This document shows, piece by piece, positions 5,054-7,451 of a DNA stretch of 7,451 nt. Under the pieces are notes generated by a model. The model saw only the letters and a list, made by a program, of their open reading frames with translations. It ran no database searches and was not told the origin of the DNA. Origin of the DNA: Alphaproteobacteria bacterium UBA6038 (GTDB lineage: Bacteria; Pseudomonadota; Alphaproteobacteria; Micropepsales; Micropepsaceae). The stretch lies in assembly GCA_002429315.1 (NCBI GenBank), contig DIZC01000117.1, positions 1-7,451 of the forward strand, in the 5' to 3' direction. Positions within the stretch are counted from its first letter, which is position 1, and every line of letters starts with the position of its first letter. A program made the translations under genes and the position numbers.

Positions 5054-5376
5054 TCCTGTACCTCCTTCAAACGCGCCAAAGCGATCCTGATCTCGCGCGG
5101 CGGCGTTTTCTGCGTCTTCTTCACGAACGTTCGAAGCACGACCACCCTCCGCCCGGACGCTGTGACGTAAATCGATCGGGCGATGCCATCTCTCCCGGTC
5201 AGCCTCAGCTCCCAAAGCCTGCCGGTCAGATGCTTGGCATAGGGCTCGCGCATGATGTCGATGCCCTGGGCCTGGATCATGTCACCGAACCGAATGAACC
5301 GCGTTCGCATATCGATCGGCAGGGCGTTCAGTTCTGCCTCGGCCGTTGCATTCACAAAGGTGACCGTCCAGCTCAC
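5050..5376 (-). CDS. higB: HigB-type toxin (Gp49/RelE superfamily)
   Basis: RelE-superfamily toxins of the phage-derived Gp49-like family (PF05973) cleave mRNA at the ribosome. The 108-residue product has the family's layout: short N-terminal strand (WTVTFV), helices containing DMRTRFIRFGDMI, then the conserved block KHLTGRLWELRLTGRDGIAR (about 48-67), strand SIYVTASGRRVVVLRTF and the basic C-terminal motif FVKKTQKTP (84-92), which holds the lysines expected at the RNA-binding surface. The start is a GTG (5374-5376), giving MSWTV, the N-terminus usual in the family; no ribosome-binding site precedes it. It is first in a two-gene operon and overlaps higA by 4 bases. All conserved blocks are present, so the toxin looks intact. 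Calling it HigB and not another Gp49-like toxin rests on the toxin-first order and the HTH partner. Confidence 0.9.
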   Translation of the reverse strand: MSWTVTFVNATAEAELNALPIDMRTRFIRFGDMIQAQGIDIMREPYAKHLTGRLWELRLTGRDGIARSIYVTASGRRVVVLRTFVKKTQKTPPREIRIALARLKEVQE

Positions 5377-5398
5377 TTCTGATATATAGCAGAAGTGA
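5373..5398 (-). promoter_or_regulatory. Inverted-repeat operator of higBA
   Basis: Perfect 9-bp arms TCACTTCTG (5373-5381) and CAGAAGTGA (5390-5398) flank an 8-base AT-rich spacer. It covers the -10 box and the GTG start of higB, the classical position for autorepression by the HTH antitoxin or the toxin-antitoxin complex. Confidence 0.8.
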
Positions 5399-5410
5399 TA
5401 TTTCGATCAA
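5383..5410 (-). promoter_or_regulatory. higBA promoter (TTGATC / 16 / TATATA)
   Basis: On the minus strand TTGATC (5405-5410), 16 bases and TATATA (5383-5388). Initiation seven bases past the -10 box would fall at 5376, the G of the higB start codon, which predicts a leaderless or nearly leaderless message. The -10 box lies inside the operator spacer. Confidence 0.6.
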
Positions 5411-5425
5411 GCTCAGGAAGGCAGA

Positions 5426-5746
5426 TCACGGCACGATCTGGACGATGCGGCGGGTGTAGGGCTCGACGAACACGACCTTGCCGCCGTCGGCGACGAAATA
5501 CTCGTAATTGCGGACCTCCGGCACTTTCGCGACCATGCCGAGCGGCACCGGCGTGGTTTTGATCGAATCCGGAACCGCGGTGCCGAGCTCGAAGTGCAGC
5601 TTCACCACGCTGGGCTGCACCCGCTCCGTCGTGACGTATTGATGGATGACGGTGGCATGGCCCGGCTCGATGGTGAGCTTGGTCTCCTGTGCGGCGGCAG
5701 GGCCGATCAGAAGGGCCGCCATCGCGCCGGCTGCAATCGCTTTCAT
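5426..5746 (-). CDS. DUF1236-family exported protein
   Basis: The product is 106 residues with a signal peptide (MKAIAAGAMAALLIGPAAA, likely cut after A19 before QE), so it is periplasmic. The mature part fits the DUF1236 pattern common in Hyphomicrobiales: an opening HATVIHQYVTTERVQPS, a central LGTAVPDSIKTTPVP and a closing VPEVRNYEYFVADGGKVVFV followed by EPYTRRIVQIV, where the VPE-x-R-x-Y and (V/F)(V/D)P-x-TRR-(I/V)V elements are the marks of the family. Its biochemical role is unknown. The ATG at 5744-5746 has GGGGG about six bases upstream. It is divergent from the BrnA-like gene, 62 bases away, and lies just upstream of the higBA promoter on the same strand, with which it does not share function as far as can be seen. 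Confidence 0.82.
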   Translation of the reverse strand: MKAIAAGAMAALLIGPAAAQETKLTIEPGHATVIHQYVTTERVQPSVVKLHFELGTAVPDSIKTTPVPLGMVAKVPEVRNYEYFVADGGKVVFVEPYTRRIVQIVP

Positions 5747-5808
5747 GACATCCCCCGGGGCGTGCTCGCTTCATCGCCTAAACGGCCCCGCCACCCCCTC
5801 CGTTCCCC

Positions 5809-6030
5809 ATGATGATCCAGCGCATGGCGACGCGCGATGCTGACAATCCGGCGACGAAGAAAGCGGATTGGGCACAGGCGTTCATCGGCGCCCCGCCGTT
5901 GAAGACTCCGGTGAACGCGAAATTCGATGTGGACGTGGTGGAATGGTTCAGGTCGCAGGGCCGCGGCTACCAGGCGCGGATGAACGCCGTTCTCCGTCGC
6001 TATATGGAAGTCCACCGCAAGGCGGGGTGA
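5809..6030 (+). CDS. BrnA-like antitoxin without visible BrnT partner
   Basis: BrnA proteins neutralise the RelE-like RNase BrnT and repress the brnTA operon through a C-terminal ribbon-helix-helix-like DNA-binding part. The 73-residue product matches the C-terminal region of the family: NAKFDVDVVEWFRSQGRGYQ then ARMNAVLRRYME (about 36-67), against the usual LRxDxDVLxxFRxxGxGWQxRxNAxLRxY. The N-terminal 30 residues (ATKKADWAQAFIGAPPLKTP) would be the toxin-binding part. No BrnT-like gene lies upstream, where it is normally found: 5747-5808 is a short divergent intergenic stretch. The gene downstream is unrelated. It is thus an orphan antitoxin or regulator. Starts are ambiguous: ATG at 5809, 5812 and 5824 are all in frame and none has a good ribosome-binding site. 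Confidence 0.75.
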   Translation: MMIQRMATRDADNPATKKADWAQAFIGAPPLKTPVNAKFDVDVVEWFRSQGRGYQARMNAVLRRYMEVHRKAG

Positions 6031-6040
6031 ATCCCTATCG

Positions 6041-6066
6041 TGTCACCGGATGCCCCTGTCACCGGA
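6041..6066. repeat. Direct repeat TGTCACCGGA, 16-base period
   Basis: TGTCACCGGA occurs at 6041-6050 and again at 6057-6066, separated by TGCCCC. It starts eleven bases after the brnA-like stop codon. It could be a paired regulator site for the gene at 6204 or a scar at the edge of the AT-rich segment; nothing decides between these. Confidence 0.5.
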
Positions 6067-6164
6067 GCTCACATTTTCGCGTGATTGGGATTGCAATTGC
6101 TTCAGAACTCAAAACTAGCAATAAAGTGTCGCATAGAGGGGTAGCGCAAACAAGAAATATCTCT

Positions 6165-6170
6165 TATGAT
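6165..6170 (+). promoter_or_regulatory. Candidate -10 box (TATGAT) for the PIN-like gene
   Basis: TATGAT matches five of six consensus bases and would give a leader of about 27 bases ending in AAGGA (6193-6197) and the ATG at 6204. No good -35 lies 16-18 bases upstream. A weaker pair, TTGCTT near 6098 with AATAAA after it, is an alternative. Confidence 0.35.
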
Positions 6171-6203
6171 CCGGGCTCACGGGAAGTCAGTGAAGGATTT
6201 GAC

Positions 6204-7445
6204 ATGCCCGGCCCTCTAGAATTTGTTAGACGCCGCAATCCGACGCCGGGGCGGCATGGGGGGTTTCGCTCTATGGACGATGTCAATTTCAATAAAATAA
6301 AGAGGGAACTCCTCACTCTTTGCGATGCTGTATCTCAAAGTCTTTGCTTTAGTAAGCTTCACGCAGAAGGCAAGCAGGTCGCTCTATCGGTAGACTACAG
6401 TTTAGTAGCAGGGTACGTGAGACCGAAGTCTGGCTGGAGTTACTCAGATCAAGATCTAGGATTTGACAGAGACATTGACGAGGTAGGCAGAAAAATCTTC
6501 GAATATTACCCGGCCTTCGCCTTATCCACCCCTTACCATCTTGTGCTGTCCCAGCCCACGGTTATGGAATTCGGAATAGCGAACTCGCGGTTGGCCGGCG
6601 AAGCCCACGAGATCCTCCGCAGCACCTCTGGTCTCGATGCGCTCTACGACGCATTCATGCGGTACGTCGAAAGCCAAGGCGTGCCAGGCGCGATCGACGA
6701 TTCTACCCTTTTTCAGCGAGCAAAGCGGGCCTTTGAGACGCTAAATCACGCACTTGACCCTCTGGCGCTGCCCAAGTTTCTTGACCAAATAAAACAGGGC
6801 TATATCCACGGCTTAGGAACCTACTTCAAACCAACCGATTACCAACTGTCCAAACCGTGTATTCAAGAAAAAACAAAACAGATTTGGACTTTTCTGAACG
6901 ACGAGAGGAGAATTCGTCCTTCCCAGGATCCCACCTATCATTATTTCAATAATTTCGTTGACGCTTGGAATTTTGCCGTCTCATATTGCTTAGACCGAGT
7001 CAACAATAACGTATCCCTATCTTATGTGGCACCTTATCCGCCCGGACTTGAGAATGATCAAATCCGTGCGGCTGTACGGCACCGCTCCACTCCTGCTTCT
7101 CTTTTACTGGACTTAGTTGCGAGAAAATCAACGTCCACCACGGCCGAACCAGCAAAGGAAGCACTTGATTGGCTTATGACGTGCTTTGATCGAGCCAAGA
7201 TCTGCAAGGAGTACTTGGATCATGCCGACTCTGTTACGGAATTATCAGATGTCAGAAAACGAGAGATACAGTTTTTCTATCACGATTATATGAATCGTAC
7301 GTTTGGAAAAGGGCGTTTGATTGTGAACCAAAATGATGAATTTGTCAAAGCTCGCGCATTATTTGCAGACAAAAGGACTTTTCGTGAACGATTCGAGCAA
7401 GCTGCATCGTTGGCTCAAGACACGCAGAGTGACCTGAGCCCCTGA
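6204..7445 (+). CDS. AT-rich gene for a possible PIN-like nuclease, unrecognised family
   Basis: The 413-residue soluble protein has no signal peptide or membrane segment and I do not recognise it as a whole. Three spaced motifs resemble a PIN ribonuclease fold: a strand with acidic end, VALSVDYSLVAGYV (D64); a strand-helix step LVLSQPTVMEFGI (E122); and a helix NNFVDAWNFAVSYCLDRVNN (D253), followed by a strand VSLSYVAPYPPGL where PIN proteins carry the last acidic site. The 130 residues between E122 and D253 (all-helical) are longer than in small PIN toxins. The C-terminal 120 residues are helical and charged. I chose ATG 6204 because AAGGA lies six bases upstream; the frame is open back to 5868, but that part overlaps the BrnA-like gene in another frame. 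ATG at 6273 is an alternative. Base and codon use (AAA, TTA, AGA, ATA) differ sharply from all neighbours, indicating recent transfer. Confidence 0.75.
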   Translation: MPGPLEFVRRRNPTPGRHGGFRSMDDVNFNKIKRELLTLCDAVSQSLCFSKLHAEGKQVALSVDYSLVAGYVRPKSGWSYSDQDLGFDRDIDEVGRKIFEYYPAFALSTPYHLVLSQPTVMEFGIANSRLAGEAHEILRSTSGLDALYDAFMRYVESQGVPGAIDDSTLFQRAKRAFETLNHALDPLALPKFLDQIKQGYIHGLGTYFKPTDYQLSKPCIQEKTKQIWTFLNDERRIRPSQDPTYHYFNNFVDAWNFAVSYCLDRVNNNVSLSYVAPYPPGLENDQIRAAVRHRSTPASLLLDLVARKSTSTTAEPAKEALDWLMTCFDRAKICKEYLDHADSVTELSDVRKREIQFFYHDYMNRTFGKGRLIVNQNDEFVKARALFADKRTFRERFEQAASLAQDTQSDLSP

Positions 7446-7451
7446 ACCTCA

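Noticed and set aside
5054..5215. Longer HigA starting inside the toxin gene.
   Set aside because: The added residues are a shadow of higB; the ATGA overlap with a strong ribosome-binding site at 5053 fits the family.
5868..6203. The long plus-strand frame of the 6204-7445 gene is open back to 5868, which would add 112 residues.
   Set aside because: The first part overlaps the BrnA-like gene in another frame and reads like its shadow; the rest has no likeness to the following domain, and AAGGA directly precedes the ATG at 6204.
1..7451. CRISPR arrays, tRNA or rRNA genes, insertion sequences with terminal repeats, integrases.
   Set aside because: No regularly spaced repeats, no tRNA-like cloverleaf and no transposase or integrase motif were seen on either strand.

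Overview
The window looks like chromosomal DNA of a GC-rich alphaproteobacterium, probably of the Hyphomicrobiales or a nearby order. The evidence is a DUF1236-type exported protein, a HAF-repeat exported protein, a GreA/GreB-family factor beginning MSRAFVKE, a HigB/HigA pair, and hairpins of the CCGG(A/G)-TCAAG-TCCGG and GGCCGGGCCTGACCCGG kinds that are scattered between genes in this class. I cannot name the species.

Layout. Positions 1-1650 hold three small minus-strand genes of unknown function: two exported Cys-containing proteins (168-629, 1191-1643) and a two-helix membrane protein (797-1066). Positions 1650-1986 hold no intact gene but several broken pieces of greA. A plus-strand exported protein with seven HAF repeats follows (1987-3009). 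It converges on an intact greA paralog (3129-3617, minus), with one more greA fragment between them. greA is divergent from a cold-shock protein gene (3830-4033, plus), and the two share an AT-rich promoter patch. A strong intrinsic terminator follows csp, and two overlapping hypothetical genes (4105-4512, 4502-4750) start 15 bases after its T-tract.

From 4775 onward the content looks accessory: a higBA toxin-antitoxin operon with a clear inverted-repeat operator, a DUF1236 gene, a BrnA-like antitoxin gene with no visible BrnT partner, and a long gene (6204-7445) that is much more AT-rich than the rest. That last protein is not recognised by overall similarity, but spaced acidic motifs suggest a divergent PIN-like nuclease fold. 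It looks horizontally acquired.

The two most unusual signals are the greA debris (at least five fragments at four places, in both orientations, around an intact greA) and the AT-rich PIN-like gene next to toxin-antitoxin genes. Smaller ones are the probably leaderless GTG start of higB under its own operator, and the csp / terminator / two-gene arrangement, which could be an antitermination circuit.
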